A stretch of 64,000 bases of DNA from Flavobacterium restrictum (GTDB taxonomy: Bacteria; Bacteroidota; Bacteroidia; Flavobacteriales; Flavobacteriaceae), in the NCBI RefSeq assembly GCF_007097245.1, contig NZ_VJZT01000007.1, positions 1 to 64,000 on the forward strand, given 5' to 3'. The notes beneath the pieces are model-generated. The model saw nothing but the letters and a program-made list of their open reading frames with translations. It had not been told where the DNA came from and did no database searches. Of the stretch, positions 1 through 9,151 are shown piece after piece (within the stretch, counting starts at the first letter, position 1; each line of letters opens with the position of its first letter). The translations under genes and the position numbers were made by a program.

Positions 1-47
1 TAAAACAAGAAAAATATTGTTAAATATATAAATAAAAAACAAAAAAA

Positions 48-69
48 GTCGGAAGATTATTCTTCCGAC
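48..69 (-). terminator. Rho-independent terminator of the M1 peptidase operon
   Basis: Perfect 9-bp stem (GTCGGAAGA/TCTTCCGAC) with a 4-nt loop. On the minus strand it is followed by a run of seven T. It lies about 45 bp past the aminopeptidase stop codon and so ends the leftward operon. The rest of bases 1-113 shows no gene. Confidence 0.85.
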
Positions 70-113
70 CATTACTACCGTTAAGAGTCTTTTTAAATAA
101 TTGTAATTAGAAT

Positions 114-2357
114 TTAATCGAATTTGGATTTTACTTCTTCTTTGGGCCAAACATTGTTAGTTACATCAATATCGGCAGTTTCTAATTTAGGGTCGATTTG
201 TATTTTTTTGATTATTTTTTCGGTAGCATACACTTTCTTGGCGGTATCATTGTTTTTTCTCCAAATTTGTGCAGGGTATTTAAAATTTTCGGTGCTACCA
301 TCTTCATAGGTGATTTCGACCAAAATAGGCATGAGCATACCGCCTGGTTTATTGAATTCTACTTCGTAAAAGTAACTTGGTTTTTTCAAGGTTGCTTTTT
401 CCTCGGCAGTTAATTTTTCGTTGACATAATCGGACAGTGTTTTGAAATCCTCAATTTTCAATGCTTTTTTGGCTGCAGGATTTAATTCGGCATTTTTTTC
501 AGAAACCAAATATACAAATGGGCCTTTGTCTTCGCCAAAACGACCTTTTCTGACTTTGGTGTTTTTCAACTCGGTTGTTGGTGTATCGGTCACATAATAT
601 TGTTTTACATCGGCGATGCCAATATCTACAAAATCTGTAGAATAGAACCAACCTCTGAAAAACCAATCCAAATCGAATGCCGAAGCATCTTCCATGGTTC
701 TAAAAAAGTCTTCGGGAGTTGGGTGTTTGAATTTCCAACGGTTGGCATATACCTTGAATGCATGGTCAAACAATTCGCGCCCCATAATAGTTTCTCTCAA
801 TATGTTAAGTCCCGTTGCTGGCTTACCGTAGGCATTGTTTCCAAACTGGATAATCCCTTCGGAATTTGACATTATTGGCTCTAGAAATTTTTGATCTCCA
901 CTCATGTAAGGTACAATATTTTTAGGTGGGCCTCGTCTTGACGGATAATTGGTACCCAATTCTTGTTCTGCCATAAACTCCATAAACGAGTTCAATCCTT
1001 CGTCCATCCAAGTCCATTGGCGTTCATCGGAATTGACAATCATGGGGAAAAAGTTGTGTCCTACTTCGTGAATTACAACGCCCATCATGCCGTTTTTGAC
1101 CTGCGGTGTTGTTACTCCGTTTTCGTCTGGACGACCAAAATTCCAACAAATCATAGGGTATTCCATTCCTTGATCCTCTGCCGAAACCGAAACGGCTTTG
1201 GGATACGGATAATCAAATGTATGCGATGAATAGCTTTTTAAGGTATGCGCCACGGTCCTTGTTGAGGTTTCTCCCCACAACGGATTGGCTTCCTTGGGAT
1301 AAACGGATGCAGCCATAACCACTTTACCGCCCAGCTGAACCGCCATAGCATCGTAAATGAATTTTCGAGATGTGGCAATACCAAAATCGCGGACGTTTCG
1401 AGCACTAAATTTCCATGTTTTTTTCTGGTTCGAAAAACCTTTTTCTGCGGCTTCGGCCTCGGCTTGTGTTACAATGACAACGGGTTTATCAAAAGATTTT
1501 TGCGCTAGCTCATATCGTTTTACTTGTTCAGGAGTAAATACTTGACTTCTATTCATCAATTCTCCAGTGGCTTCCATCACGTGATCTGCTGGAACGGTAA
1601 TGTTTACATCAAAATTTCCAAATGGCAAGGCAAATTCGCCTCCACCCCAAAACTGCATATTTTGCCATCCTTCGACATCATTGTAGACGGCCATTCTAGG
1701 ATAAAATTGTGCGATTACATACAATTTATTGCCTTCTTTTTCGAATAATTCATAACCAGAACGACCACCATCTTGCTTGTAATTATTAATATTATACCAC
1801 CATTTTACGGAGAACGAATATTTATCGCCTGGTTTCATAGGTGTGGCTAAATTAATGCGCATCATGGTTTGGTTAATCGTATACGACACGGGGTTTCCCT
1901 TGGCATCTTTTACATATTCAATGTTGAAACCACGATCTAAACCCGCTTTCAAATATTCATTTGCAAATTTATCAGCAGGCAATACGGGCTCTAATTTTTC
2001 ATTTTCGGCTAGTGGTGTTTGCGAGGTTTTTGCGGCTTGATTTTGGTCTAATTGTACCCACAAATATTCTAGATTATCAGGCGAATTGTTGTAGTAGGTT
2101 ACGGTTTCGGAGCCGCTTAATTTGGAGTTTTTGTCATCCAATTCTACATCAATTTTATAATCGGCTTGTTGCTGGTAGTACGCAGGACCTGGCGCTCCAG
2201 ATGCCGTACGAAACATATTGGGCGTAGCCAATAAATCGTACATCTGGCTGAACTTATTCGTGTCGTACTTGCCTTGTTGTTTGGGTAAAATGGGAGTTGT
2301 TTTTTCTTGTGCCAATACAAATGCTGGAACAAGCAATAATAGCGTTAGTTTTTTCAT
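114..2357 (-). CDS. M1 family zinc metallopeptidase (aminopeptidase N-like), exported
   Basis: A 747-residue gluzincin. The zinc site HEVGH begins at about residue 430, and the third ligand glutamate lies in the downstream WMDEGLNSF segment, which is the HExxH-x18-E pattern of M1 peptidases. The exopeptidase motif region contains DQGMEYP, a variant of the usual GAMEN. The first 17 residues (MKKLTLLLLVPAFVLAQ) form a Sec signal peptide, so the enzyme is probably periplasmic or surface-exposed and trims peptides outside the cytoplasm. It is the last gene of a leftward operon, 64 bp after the DUF6702 gene, and is followed by a strong terminator. The physiological substrate cannot be read from sequence. 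Confidence 0.93.
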   Translation of the reverse strand: MKKLTLLLLVPAFVLAQEKTTPILPKQQGKYDTNKFSQMYDLLATPNMFRTASGAPGPAYYQQQADYKIDVELDDKNSKLSGSETVTYYNNSPDNLEYLWVQLDQNQAAKTSQTPLAENEKLEPVLPADKFANEYLKAGLDRGFNIEYVKDAKGNPVSYTINQTMMRINLATPMKPGDKYSFSVKWWYNINNYKQDGGRSGYELFEKEGNKLYVIAQFYPRMAVYNDVEGWQNMQFWGGGEFALPFGNFDVNITVPADHVMEATGELMNRSQVFTPEQVKRYELAQKSFDKPVVIVTQAEAEAAEKGFSNQKKTWKFSARNVRDFGIATSRKFIYDAMAVQLGGKVVMAASVYPKEANPLWGETSTRTVAHTLKSYSSHTFDYPYPKAVSVSAEDQGMEYPMICWNFGRPDENGVTTPQVKNGMMGVVIHEVGHNFFPMIVNSDERQWTWMDEGLNSFMEFMAEQELGTNYPSRRGPPKNIVPYMSGDQKFLEPIMSNSEGIIQFGNNAYGKPATGLNILRETIMGRELFDHAFKVYANRWKFKHPTPEDFFRTMEDASAFDLDWFFRGWFYSTDFVDIGIADVKQYYVTDTPTTELKNTKVRKGRFGEDKGPFVYLVSEKNAELNPAAKKALKIEDFKTLSDYVNEKLTAEEKATLKKPSYFYEVEFNKPGGMLMPILVEITYEDGSTENFKYPAQIWRKNNDTAKKVYATEKIIKKIQIDPKLETADIDVTNNVWPKEEVKSKFD

Positions 2358-2421
2358 AGGGTTGAAACAAAAATTTTCAGGGTGTGAAAATAATGATTTA
2401 TAACAAATGAGGCTATTTTAT

Positions 2422-2925
2422 TCAGTATTTTAACATTTCGCTTCTGTTTGAATCACTAAACAACAGACTTTTTTTGATTCCGTTTATGGTAAAGTGCATG
2501 ATGTTTTGCTGCTCTGCATTCCATTCTACCAAAATGCTGTTTTGTATAGCAAGCGTATTGATTTTCGAAATTTCTTTGATGCTAAAATAGCATATTATAA
2601 CGTCGCCTTCCAATTCGCTACTCAATAAATTCATAGGTTTTGTTTGTCCGTTTACTTTTATCACAAAGTTTTCGTTGCTATATTTTTTCAGCAATGCCAT
2701 ATCAGTAGTGGTAGGTTTATCACTTGTTAAAGTCGTTTTTACATGGTATTTTTTTTCTAAAGCCTTGTCTACATCATCACTAAAAAGACGTGCCGTAATT
2801 TGAATCATTTTTTTTTCGGGAACAAAATTCACCTGATAAATAGCGGCATAAAATTTATGAATGGCAAATCCAGAAATGAGAATGAATAGCGCACCCAAAA
2901 AAGCAAATTGAATTATTTTTTTCAT
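2422..2925 (-). CDS. DUF6702-like exported protein
   Basis: A 167-residue protein with a hydrophobic N-terminal segment (residues 4-22) acting as signal peptide or anchor. The HKFYAAIYQVNF and ITARLFSDD segments and the position next to an M1 peptidase match a small Bacteroidota family that I recall as DUF6702. Function is unknown. Its ATG overlaps the stop of the upstream paralog-array gene in an ATGA arrangement, so the two are probably translationally coupled. The family name comes from memory. Confidence 0.7.
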   Translation of the reverse strand: MKKIIQFAFLGALFILISGFAIHKFYAAIYQVNFVPEKKMIQITARLFSDDVDKALEKKYHVKTTLTSDKPTTTDMALLKKYSNENFVIKVNGQTKPMNLLSSELEGDVIICYFSIKEISKINTLAIQNSILVEWNAEQQNIMHFTINGIKKSLLFSDSNRSEMLKY

Positions 2926-3677
2926 TTTTCAAAAGTACTAATTCTTTTAAAAGCTTTGTTTTTTGTGATCAAAAAATCAATCAATTGGAATTTGTTTTCC
3001 GGTTTGAGTAATTCTTTAGCTCTGGAATCGGTTTCGCAATACATCAAAAAGAGATTAATTTCATCCAATTTTAATGCTAATGTTTGTGTGAAAAAATCCC
3101 TGTTTATAGTTGTAAAAACCTCTTTTGTAAAATCTTTTTCGGGAAGTTCAGGTGTTTTTTCGACAGCTTTTTTCTTGAATAATCTCGGAATTACTTTGGT
3201 TCCTATTCGCCATAAATCCATACTGTTTTCGACTGCAAAAGACGGCATTGTAGTGTTCTTGGGCGAGGATTTTTCGTCGTCAAAAAACGGCATGTCGACA
3301 TATTTTTGCGAGTTGGAAGAAATTGGTTTTAGTGCTGTTTTCTTGGAAACGAGGACTTCTTTTAATTCGTTTTCAAAAAAATCAAGTTTGATAATTAAAA
3401 GCGGTAGTTCGAGATTTTTAGTTGTCAGAATTATTTTTTGAGATCGAAAAGCCATGCTCGAAATTAGCAGCGTATCCTTTGATTTTGCTGGAATGTCAAA
3501 CGAGCCATCGGATTGTATGAGCGTTCTTGTTTTGGAATTTAGATTAAAAACATATCCGTTTTCAACTGGAATCGAATCGTTTAAAACCTGTCCTTTCAAG
3601 ACCTTGCGAAACTGTCCTTGTGCAATCCCAAAAGAGAACAGCACTAATAAAACGAGTATTTTTTGTCTATTTTTCAT
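2922..3677 (-). CDS. Carboxypeptidase-regulatory-like domain protein, array copy 4 (divergent)
   Basis: Fourth and most divergent member of a tandem paralog array. A signal peptide (LVLLVLFSFGIAQG) is followed by a CarboxypepD_reg-like beta-sandwich (about residues 25-110: LKGQVLNDSIPVENGYVFN, then DGSFDIPAKSKDTLLISS) and a family-specific C-terminal half. The ERKL and SGRxxMLKKE blocks of its sisters are not recognisable here; an IPRLFKKKAVEK stretch sits where MLKKELxVEKKE is found in the others. The ATG at 3677 is preferred over an upstream in-frame TTG because it aligns with the paralogs and overlaps the preceding gene by 11 bp. Probably periplasmic or outer-membrane associated; function unknown. 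Confidence 0.8.
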   Translation of the reverse strand: MKNRQKILVLLVLFSFGIAQGQFRKVLKGQVLNDSIPVENGYVFNLNSKTRTLIQSDGSFDIPAKSKDTLLISSMAFRSQKIILTTKNLELPLLIIKLDFFENELKEVLVSKKTALKPISSNSQKYVDMPFFDDEKSSPKNTTMPSFAVENSMDLWRIGTKVIPRLFKKKAVEKTPELPEKDFTKEVFTTINRDFFTQTLALKLDEINLFLMYCETDSRAKELLKPENKFQLIDFLITKNKAFKRISTFEK

Positions 3678-4389
3678 CAGCAAGTATTTCCTTGTATTGT
3701 TTGGCCAATTTTGAAACTAGGAACAGGGTCATGGTTTTGTTTTTGGTAAGTAATGATTGGGCAATTTCTTTATCTTCAATGCAATAATATTGAAATCCCT
3801 TGATGTAATCCGATGGTATTTTTAAAACTCCAATATAATAATCGTCGTTAAAAAGGGGCTTCATTTTGCCTAATAAAAGCTCCTTTTTTTCGACTTCCAA
3901 CTCTTTTTTCAGCATGGCTTTGCGACCAGAAAAAGTATTCAACAAGCCAATAATTCCACCTGAATTAGAACTTAATTTTCTTTCTGCGGGAGTGTAATGT
4001 TTCATATCTTTGGTAATTATTCCCAATGAAACCGCATTGATATTCGCGTTTTTATTGACAATAACTTCGTCTAAAACAATGCTTTTAGGAATCATTTCAA
4101 TCATCAATAGGGGTTTATTCCAATCTTCTTCCTCGATTAATCTTCTGTGGAATTCAAAATCGTTGGACGAAAAAAGCAATAAATCATCGGCTTTCGCCAA
4201 AATATAAAATTCACCATTGCTGTCAACAGTCGTATTTTTTTCGGTTACTAAATTCACGACCGTTATGCTTTGTAAATTTCCCGATGTCGCTGTGACTTTT
4301 CCGTGTAGGAGCTGTTCTTTATTGGCTTGCGCCAAAGCCAATTGACCTATCAAAAATAGGAATATGATTAATTTTTTAGTTTTTTTCAT
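3667..4389 (-). CDS. Carboxypeptidase-regulatory-like domain protein, array copy 3
   Basis: Third tandem paralog. A signal peptide (IIFLFLIGQLALAQA) precedes a CarboxypepD_reg-like domain (LHGKVTATSGNLQSITVVN, then NGEFYILAKADDLLLFSS). The C-terminal half keeps the array signatures: YTPAERKL, SGRKAMLKKELEVEKKE, then IPSDYIKGFQYYCIED. It ends in LLADEK. The ATG lies inside the end of the previous gene (14-bp overlap) and an upstream TTG is less likely as start. No catalytic motif is visible. Confidence 0.82.
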   Translation of the reverse strand: MKKTKKLIIFLFLIGQLALAQANKEQLLHGKVTATSGNLQSITVVNLVTEKNTTVDSNGEFYILAKADDLLLFSSNDFEFHRRLIEEEDWNKPLLMIEMIPKSIVLDEVIVNKNANINAVSLGIITKDMKHYTPAERKLSSNSGGIIGLLNTFSGRKAMLKKELEVEKKELLLGKMKPLFNDDYYIGVLKIPSDYIKGFQYYCIEDKEIAQSLLTKNKTMTLFLVSKLAKQYKEILADEK

Positions 4390-5143
4390 CAGCAAGAAGT
4401 GCGTTGTATTTTTCGGCTAATTTGACGATTAAAAACTGCATCATCGTTTTGTTTTTGGATTGTAAAGCCGCTGCAAATTCAGCGTCTTCTATGCAATAAT
4501 AGTGAAAACCTTTGATGTAATTTGCTGGAATTCCTAGGGTTTTTGAGTAATATTCCTCCTCAAAAACGACTTCGATTTTAGATAATAATTGCTCTTTTCG
4601 TTCTACTTGTACTTCTTTTTTCAGCATTTTGGTTCTGCCAGAAATTGCATTGAGTATAGGGTCTATAGCAAGTGCGCCACCAAGAATTCCTAGCAATTGA
4701 ATGGGTTTAAAATCTCCTGCCGTTTTCAACTTGCGTTCAGCCGCCGTGTATTTTCGTTGTCCAGACGGGATGATTCTTAAATTTTCGGCTGTTAGTTCGG
4801 GATGTTCATTGATGATTACTTCCTTGAGAACATTGTTTTTGGATTCCATTTTAATTTCAAGAATTCCATATTCAAGGTCTTGAAGACTAATTCTTTTGCG
4901 AAAGGGTTCTAAATTTACTGCCGAAAACAAAATGATTTCTCCCGGTTTTACAGGCAATATAAAAGTGCCATTTTTGTTTGTCGTTGTGGTTTCCTGACTC
5001 GTTACATTGCTTATGTTTACGCCCTCTACAAGAACCGAATTCACGGTAATTTTTCCTTTCAAAATAGGCGTGACACTAGTTTGTCCAGAGGTTTTTGGAA
5101 CGAGGCAAAAAACAAAAAATAGCAACGTAAAGTTATTTTTCAC
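4376..5143 (-). CDS. Carboxypeptidase-regulatory-like domain protein, array copy 2 (GTG start)
   Basis: Second tandem paralog, with a signal peptide (FTLLFFVFCLVPKTSG), a beta-sandwich domain (LKGKITVNSVLVEGVNISN, then NGTFILPVKPGEIILFSA), and the conserved tail YTAAERKL, SGRTKMLKKEVQVERKE and IPANYIKGFHYYCIED. No ATG exists at the expected place: the codon aligned with the other starts is GTG at 5143, two codons inside an in-frame TTG at 5149. This GTG overlaps the end of copy 1 by 11 bp. Coupling with the upstream gene may make up for the weak start codon. Confidence 0.8.
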   Translation of the reverse strand: MKNNFTLLFFVFCLVPKTSGQTSVTPILKGKITVNSVLVEGVNISNVTSQETTTTNKNGTFILPVKPGEIILFSAVNLEPFRKRISLQDLEYGILEIKMESKNNVLKEVIINEHPELTAENLRIIPSGQRKYTAAERKLKTAGDFKPIQLLGILGGALAIDPILNAISGRTKMLKKEVQVERKEQLLSKIEVVFEEEYYSKTLGIPANYIKGFHYYCIEDAEFAAALQSKNKTMMQFLIVKLAEKYNALLADEKN

Positions 5144-5882
5144 TTGCAAGTAGGTCTTTGTATTTGGTAGCCAATTCGCCTATTAAAAATTCGGTGCTAG
5201 TTTTGTTATTGGACTCAAGGATAACGATGAATTTTTCATTCTCCACGGCATAATACTCAAAACCTTTAACATATTCGGATGGAATTTTTAATTTTTTTGT
5301 AAAAAAATCCATGTCAAACAGATTTTCAATTTGTTGCATGTGTTGTTCTTTCTTTTCGACTGCGAGCTCTTTTTTGAGCATTGCCGTTCTTCCCGAAAGT
5401 AAATTAAGTAGCGGGTCTATCGAGAATGAGGTACTCAAACCATATTTAGCATCCATACCCGTTGCTGCTTTTAGTTTTCGCTCGGCTGGCGTATATGATT
5501 TTTGTCCTTTTGGAATAATCCCCAACGCTTCGGCATTGATAGTAGCGTATCTTTTTATGATTACCTCATTCAATTGATTCATGATGGGAGTCATTTTTAC
5601 ATAAAATAAATCGCCTTCAAAACTCTTTGGCGTCAAGCAAATTCGTAGTCCTTTGAACTGTACCGCCGATAATAATAGCGTGTCACCAACGGCTGCGGGG
5701 AGCGAAAAATAACCATCACGATCAGAAATGGCTGCTTTTTCGGTTTTTAAATTAATAATGTAAATCCCTTCCAGATTTGAAACGGTTGACATGATTTTGC
5801 CGTTTAGTTTCGAAACGTTTTTTTCTTGCGCCCAAACGGTTGTTGTTGCCAAAAGAAAAAAAATACTAACCGCTCGAATCAT
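5133..5882 (-). CDS. Carboxypeptidase-regulatory-like domain protein, array copy 1
   Basis: First gene of the leftward operon, 249 residues. It has a signal peptide (VSIFFLLATTTVWAQ), a CarboxypepD_reg-like domain (LNGKIMSTVSNLEGIYIIN, then DGYFSLPAAVGDTLLLSA), and the family tail: YTPAERKL, then DPLLNLLSGRTAMLKKELAV, then IPSEYVKGFEYY, ending in LLASEK. It starts at a normal ATG with about 135 bp of shared upstream region facing pepE, where a TAAATTTG sequence (minus strand, 5929-5936) could be the -7 element. Likely a periplasmic or outer-membrane accessory protein; function unknown. Confidence 0.85.
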   Translation of the reverse strand: MIRAVSIFFLLATTTVWAQEKNVSKLNGKIMSTVSNLEGIYIINLKTEKAAISDRDGYFSLPAAVGDTLLLSAVQFKGLRICLTPKSFEGDLFYVKMTPIMNQLNEVIIKRYATINAEALGIIPKGQKSYTPAERKLKAATGMDAKYGLSTSFSIDPLLNLLSGRTAMLKKELAVEKKEQHMQQIENLFDMDFFTKKLKIPSEYVKGFEYYAVENEKFIVILESNNKTSTEFLIGELATKYKDLLASEK

Positions 5883-6018
5883 TGCTTTGAAATTACATTA
5901 TGCGTAGTAAAAGTATTGTAATGACGTCCAAATTTAGTATTAACAACTTGGTAAAAATATGTTAATTAAAAAAGCAGATTGAATACCTTTACACCAACTA
6001 TTGATTTCTTACTCCGCC

Positions 6019-6726
6019 ATGAAAAATCTTATTATAGCCAGTACATCAACCCTTCACGGAGGCGATTATTTGGATTATTTATTACCTGAATTAGCTGTTC
6101 TTTTTAAAAATTGCACGACCCTACTTTTTATTCCGTATGCAAGACCTGGAGGGATTACGCATGAAGCTTATACTCAAAAGGTGGCTTTGGCTTTTGCCAA
6201 AATAAACAAAACTATCGTTGGAATTCAAGAATTTGAAAATGCCAAAAAAGCAATCGAACAAGCCGAAGGGATTTTTACTGGAGGTGGAAACACGTTTTTA
6301 TTGGTCTCCCAATTGTATAAAAATAACGGTATGAACGCACTTGCCGAAACGCTAAAAAACGGAACTCCTTATTTAGGTACTAGTGCTGGTAGTAACATTT
6401 GCGGGCTTACGATGCAAACTACTAATGATATGCCTATTGTTTATCCGCCAAGTTTCCTGACTTTAGGAATGCTTCCTTTTAACTTAAACCCTCATTATTT
6501 AGATGCCGATGCGCTATCACAACACATGGGCGAAACTCGTGAAACGCGTATAAGTGAATATCACGCTTTTAATTCGGCGCCTGTTTTAGGGCTGCGGGAA
6601 GGAAGTTGGTTGGAAGTGAAGGACGAAAAAATAATTTTAAAAGGAACGTTGTCGGCAAGACTCTTCATGCAAAATAAAGCACCTGAAGAAATTTTGCCCG
6701 AAACAAACCTTGATTACTTGAAATGA
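6019..6726 (+). CDS. pepE: Dipeptidase E (peptidase S51 family)
   Basis: A cytoplasmic serine dipeptidase specific for Asp-X dipeptides in the characterised family. The nucleophile elbow GTSAGSN places the catalytic Ser at about residue 122, close to Ser120 of the Salmonella enzyme. IFTGGGNTFLL and LNPHYLDAD, which contributes the conserved His region, are also typical. I chose the ATG at 6019 over an in-frame TTG at 6001 because MKNLIIASTST is the family N-terminus. It is a single-gene unit, divergent from the array operon. A near-consensus -7 (TACCTTTA) lies about 30 bp upstream. Length (235 aa) fits the family. Confidence 0.92.
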   Translation: MKNLIIASTSTLHGGDYLDYLLPELAVLFKNCTTLLFIPYARPGGITHEAYTQKVALAFAKINKTIVGIQEFENAKKAIEQAEGIFTGGGNTFLLVSQLYKNNGMNALAETLKNGTPYLGTSAGSNICGLTMQTTNDMPIVYPPSFLTLGMLPFNLNPHYLDADALSQHMGETRETRISEYHAFNSAPVLGLREGSWLEVKDEKIILKGTLSARLFMQNKAPEEILPETNLDYLK

Positions 6727-6730
6727 AAAA

Positions 6731-6752
6731 GCCGAAACAAATTTGTTTCGGC
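6731..6752. terminator. Palindromic terminator between pepE and tRNA-Gly
   Basis: Perfect 22-bp palindrome (GCCGAAACAAA mirrored). The minus-strand copy is followed by TTTTT, so it best terminates the leftward tRNA-Gly transcript. It can also serve pepE, whose stop codon is only 4 bp away, although the plus-strand T tract is short. Confidence 0.8.
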
Positions 6753-6756
6753 TTGG

Positions 6757-6829
<73 letters not shown>

Positions 6830-6884
6830 AGGATAGGTAAATTGTTTTTTGAAATTAGAAAATGGTTTTTCTAGTCTTAAAAAC

Positions 6885-6910
6885 AAACCCCAAATTTTCA
6901 TTTGAGGTTT
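6885..6910 (-). terminator. Terminator of tRNA-Gly copy B
   Basis: Imperfect stem (AAACC/GGTTT and CAAAT/ATTTG around a mismatch) followed on the minus strand by GTTTTTAAG. It sits between the two tRNA-Gly genes and suggests that they are transcribed separately. Confidence 0.6.
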
Positions 6911-6913
6911 TAG

Positions 6914-6986
<73 letters not shown>

Positions 6987-7123
6987 ATTACTGCGGTGCA
7001 AATATAGCTAAAGTTTTTACTTATTTGCAAACTTTTAAATATAAAATTACATCACAAAAGAGATATATTTTATAACCTTTTTAAAACTAAAATGTTATAC
7101 TTTTATTTTAAATTAAAATAGGA

Positions 7124-7566
7124 ATGCCATACATCAATAAAATACCTGCTTTAACTACTTTTCCTGTTCGTCAAGCTGTTCTTCGGGAAGGAAAACCGCT
7201 TGATACCTGCTATTTTGATGGCGATAATTTAGGAACGACCACTCATTTTGGAATTTTTTTAGAGGATAATTTAGTGGGAATTCTTTCGGTTTACAAAAAA
7301 ATAACGCTTTATTTGCCGAGAAAAATCAAATGCAAATTCGGGGTATGGCAGTTTTAAAACCCAATCAATGAATGGGATTTGGACAAAAACTCGTTCTGTT
7401 TTGTGAGGCATTTTGTGCATCGGACTGCGATTTGATTTGGTTCAATGCAAGGAAAGAAGCTGTAGGATTTTATGAAAAATTAGGATATACCCAAAAAGGG
7501 GAATTGTTTGCTATTGCTGGTGTTGGAGAACATATTGTCCTGTTTAAAAAAATTAAAAATGACTAA
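7124..7566 (+). pseudogene. GNAT-family N-acetyltransferase, broken by a frameshift and a stop
   Basis: Two ORF pieces together read as one GNAT-like protein of about 147 residues. The first (MPYINKIPALTTFPVRQ to LVGILSVYKK) goes out of frame at a run of seven A (7295-7301). Reading on in the next frame gives NNALFAEKNQMQIRGMAVLK, the expected acetyl-CoA-binding strand, until an in-frame TGA at 7369-7371. The second piece (MGFGQKLVLFCEAF to FNARKEAVGFYEKLGY) then continues in the same frame to the end. The two lesions indicate a decaying gene, or two sequencing errors. The 3' end overlaps the start of the lipoprotein gene at 7559 by 8 bp. Confidence 0.8.
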
Positions 7567-9151
7567 ATTTTGCCTTTTTATTGTTGGTTGTTTCTTTTTG
7601 GGTTGTCAAAAGGAAGTTCCTAAAACGATTGCCAGTTATGAAAATATTGCCCCAAAAACACTGTCTAAAATACGTGTTACTGGTAATGCTTTGCCTATTG
7701 ATAGTCTCGATTTAGCCCTTTTTGACAGTAGAATACTCACTGAATTTTACAAGGCATCTGGGTATAAAACCGTTTGGCAATCGGACACAAATAGGAAAAT
7801 TATAGTGGAGCAACTCCTTCAATCGGAGCAGGAAGGGTTAAATCCAAAGGATTTTCATGTGGATAATTTGCAGGAATTAGAACAAAAACACGCATCACTG
7901 ACTGGAAAAGAGTTGGTTCATTACGATATTTTGTTAACACATAATTTTCAAAAATACTTGATTCAGGTCAATATGGGCAAACTAAATCCAACGAATTTAT
8001 ACACGGATTGGGATTTAAAACAACCCCATTTTGATGTCAATGCCGTTTTATCCGAAGGCTTTGCGACCAATTCATTCAACGGTATTCTTGAAAAATACCA
8101 CCCCAAATCCGTTACCTACAACAGTTTGATAAAAGCATTGGCACTTATTAACACCTACCCAGTAGACAGATTAAAACCAATTATTGTTGGTCAAAAATTA
8201 GTTTTGAATGATACCAATTCGTCATTAATTCAAATTAAAAAACGCCTTCGGTATTGGAATGATTTGGGAGGAAAAGACAGTTTGAATAGGGTTTACAACA
8301 AGAAAACATTTGAGGCTGTTAAGCGATTTCAATACCGACACGGTTTAATTTCGGATGGTGTTATTGGGCCTGGAACTGTTGTCGCGCTTAATTTTACAAA
8401 AACCCAGAGGAAAGAACAAATCATTGCCAACTTGGAACGTTGGCGCTGGTTTAATCAGGAATTTAATGAAAATTATATCCTTATTAATATTCCAAATTAC
8501 AGTTTGAATGTTGTAGAAAAGCAGGATACGGTGGTGTTTAGAAAAGTGGTCGTGGGCACAGCCAAAAGGCGAACTCCAATTCTTACTTCGGCTTTAAAAA
8601 CGGTAGTTTTCAATCCCACTTGGACGGTGCCACCCACGATTTTGAAAGAAGATGTTGTTCCTGCAATGATGCGAAATAGAAATTATCTAAAAAATAAAAG
8701 TATTACTATATATGATAGCAACGGTAAGGAAGTGAGTCCAAATCAGTGGAATGCGAGTAAACCAAATAATTACAAGTACATACAAAGTCCGGGAATGGGC
8801 AATTCATTGGGGGTGATGAAAATTTTGTTTCCCAACAATCACAGTGTTTATTTGCACGATACGAACCACAGGAATTTATTTGGAATGCACAATAGATCCT
8901 TGAGTTCAGGATGCGTTAGGGTCGAAAATCCGTTGGAATTGGCACAACAAGTTTTAAACGATTCTGAAAAATGGTCAAAACAACGGATTGATTCTGTTGT
9001 GGCTACCAAAAAAACGAATTACGTCAAAATCAATAAAAATTACGCTATCTATTTGTGGTATTGGACCGCTTGGAGCGAAAAAAATAAATTGTATTTCCGA
9101 ACCGATATTTACAAATTGGATTCGGAATTGTATTCGAAATTAAGAAATTAG
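7559..9151 (+). CDS. L,D-transpeptidase (YcbB/YkuD type) lipoprotein with peptidoglycan-binding domain
   Basis: A 530-residue cell-wall enzyme that would form 3-3 (L,D) cross-links or attach proteins to peptidoglycan. The start at 7559 gives a lipoprotein signal peptide ending in the lipobox FFLGC (Cys16). A YcbB-like N-terminal scaffold is followed by a PG_binding_1 motif (about residues 215-275: KTFEAVKRFQYRHGL, then DGVIGPGTVVALN). The YkuD catalytic domain carries HDTNHRNLFG and the signature SSGCVRVE with the active-site Cys. The upstream in-frame start at 7508 lies inside the GNAT remnant and would hide the lipobox. It converges on, and overlaps by 12 bp, another L,D-transpeptidase-fold gene. 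Confidence 0.9.
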   Translation: MTKFCLFIVGCFFLGCQKEVPKTIASYENIAPKTLSKIRVTGNALPIDSLDLALFDSRILTEFYKASGYKTVWQSDTNRKIIVEQLLQSEQEGLNPKDFHVDNLQELEQKHASLTGKELVHYDILLTHNFQKYLIQVNMGKLNPTNLYTDWDLKQPHFDVNAVLSEGFATNSFNGILEKYHPKSVTYNSLIKALALINTYPVDRLKPIIVGQKLVLNDTNSSLIQIKKRLRYWNDLGGKDSLNRVYNKKTFEAVKRFQYRHGLISDGVIGPGTVVALNFTKTQRKEQIIANLERWRWFNQEFNENYILINIPNYSLNVVEKQDTVVFRKVVVGTAKRRTPILTSALKTVVFNPTWTVPPTILKEDVVPAMMRNRNYLKNKSITIYDSNGKEVSPNQWNASKPNNYKYIQSPGMGNSLGVMKILFPNNHSVYLHDTNHRNLFGMHNRSLSSGCVRVENPLELAQQVLNDSEKWSKQRIDSVVATKKTNYVKINKNYAIYLWYWTAWSEKNKLYFRTDIYKLDSELYSKLRN

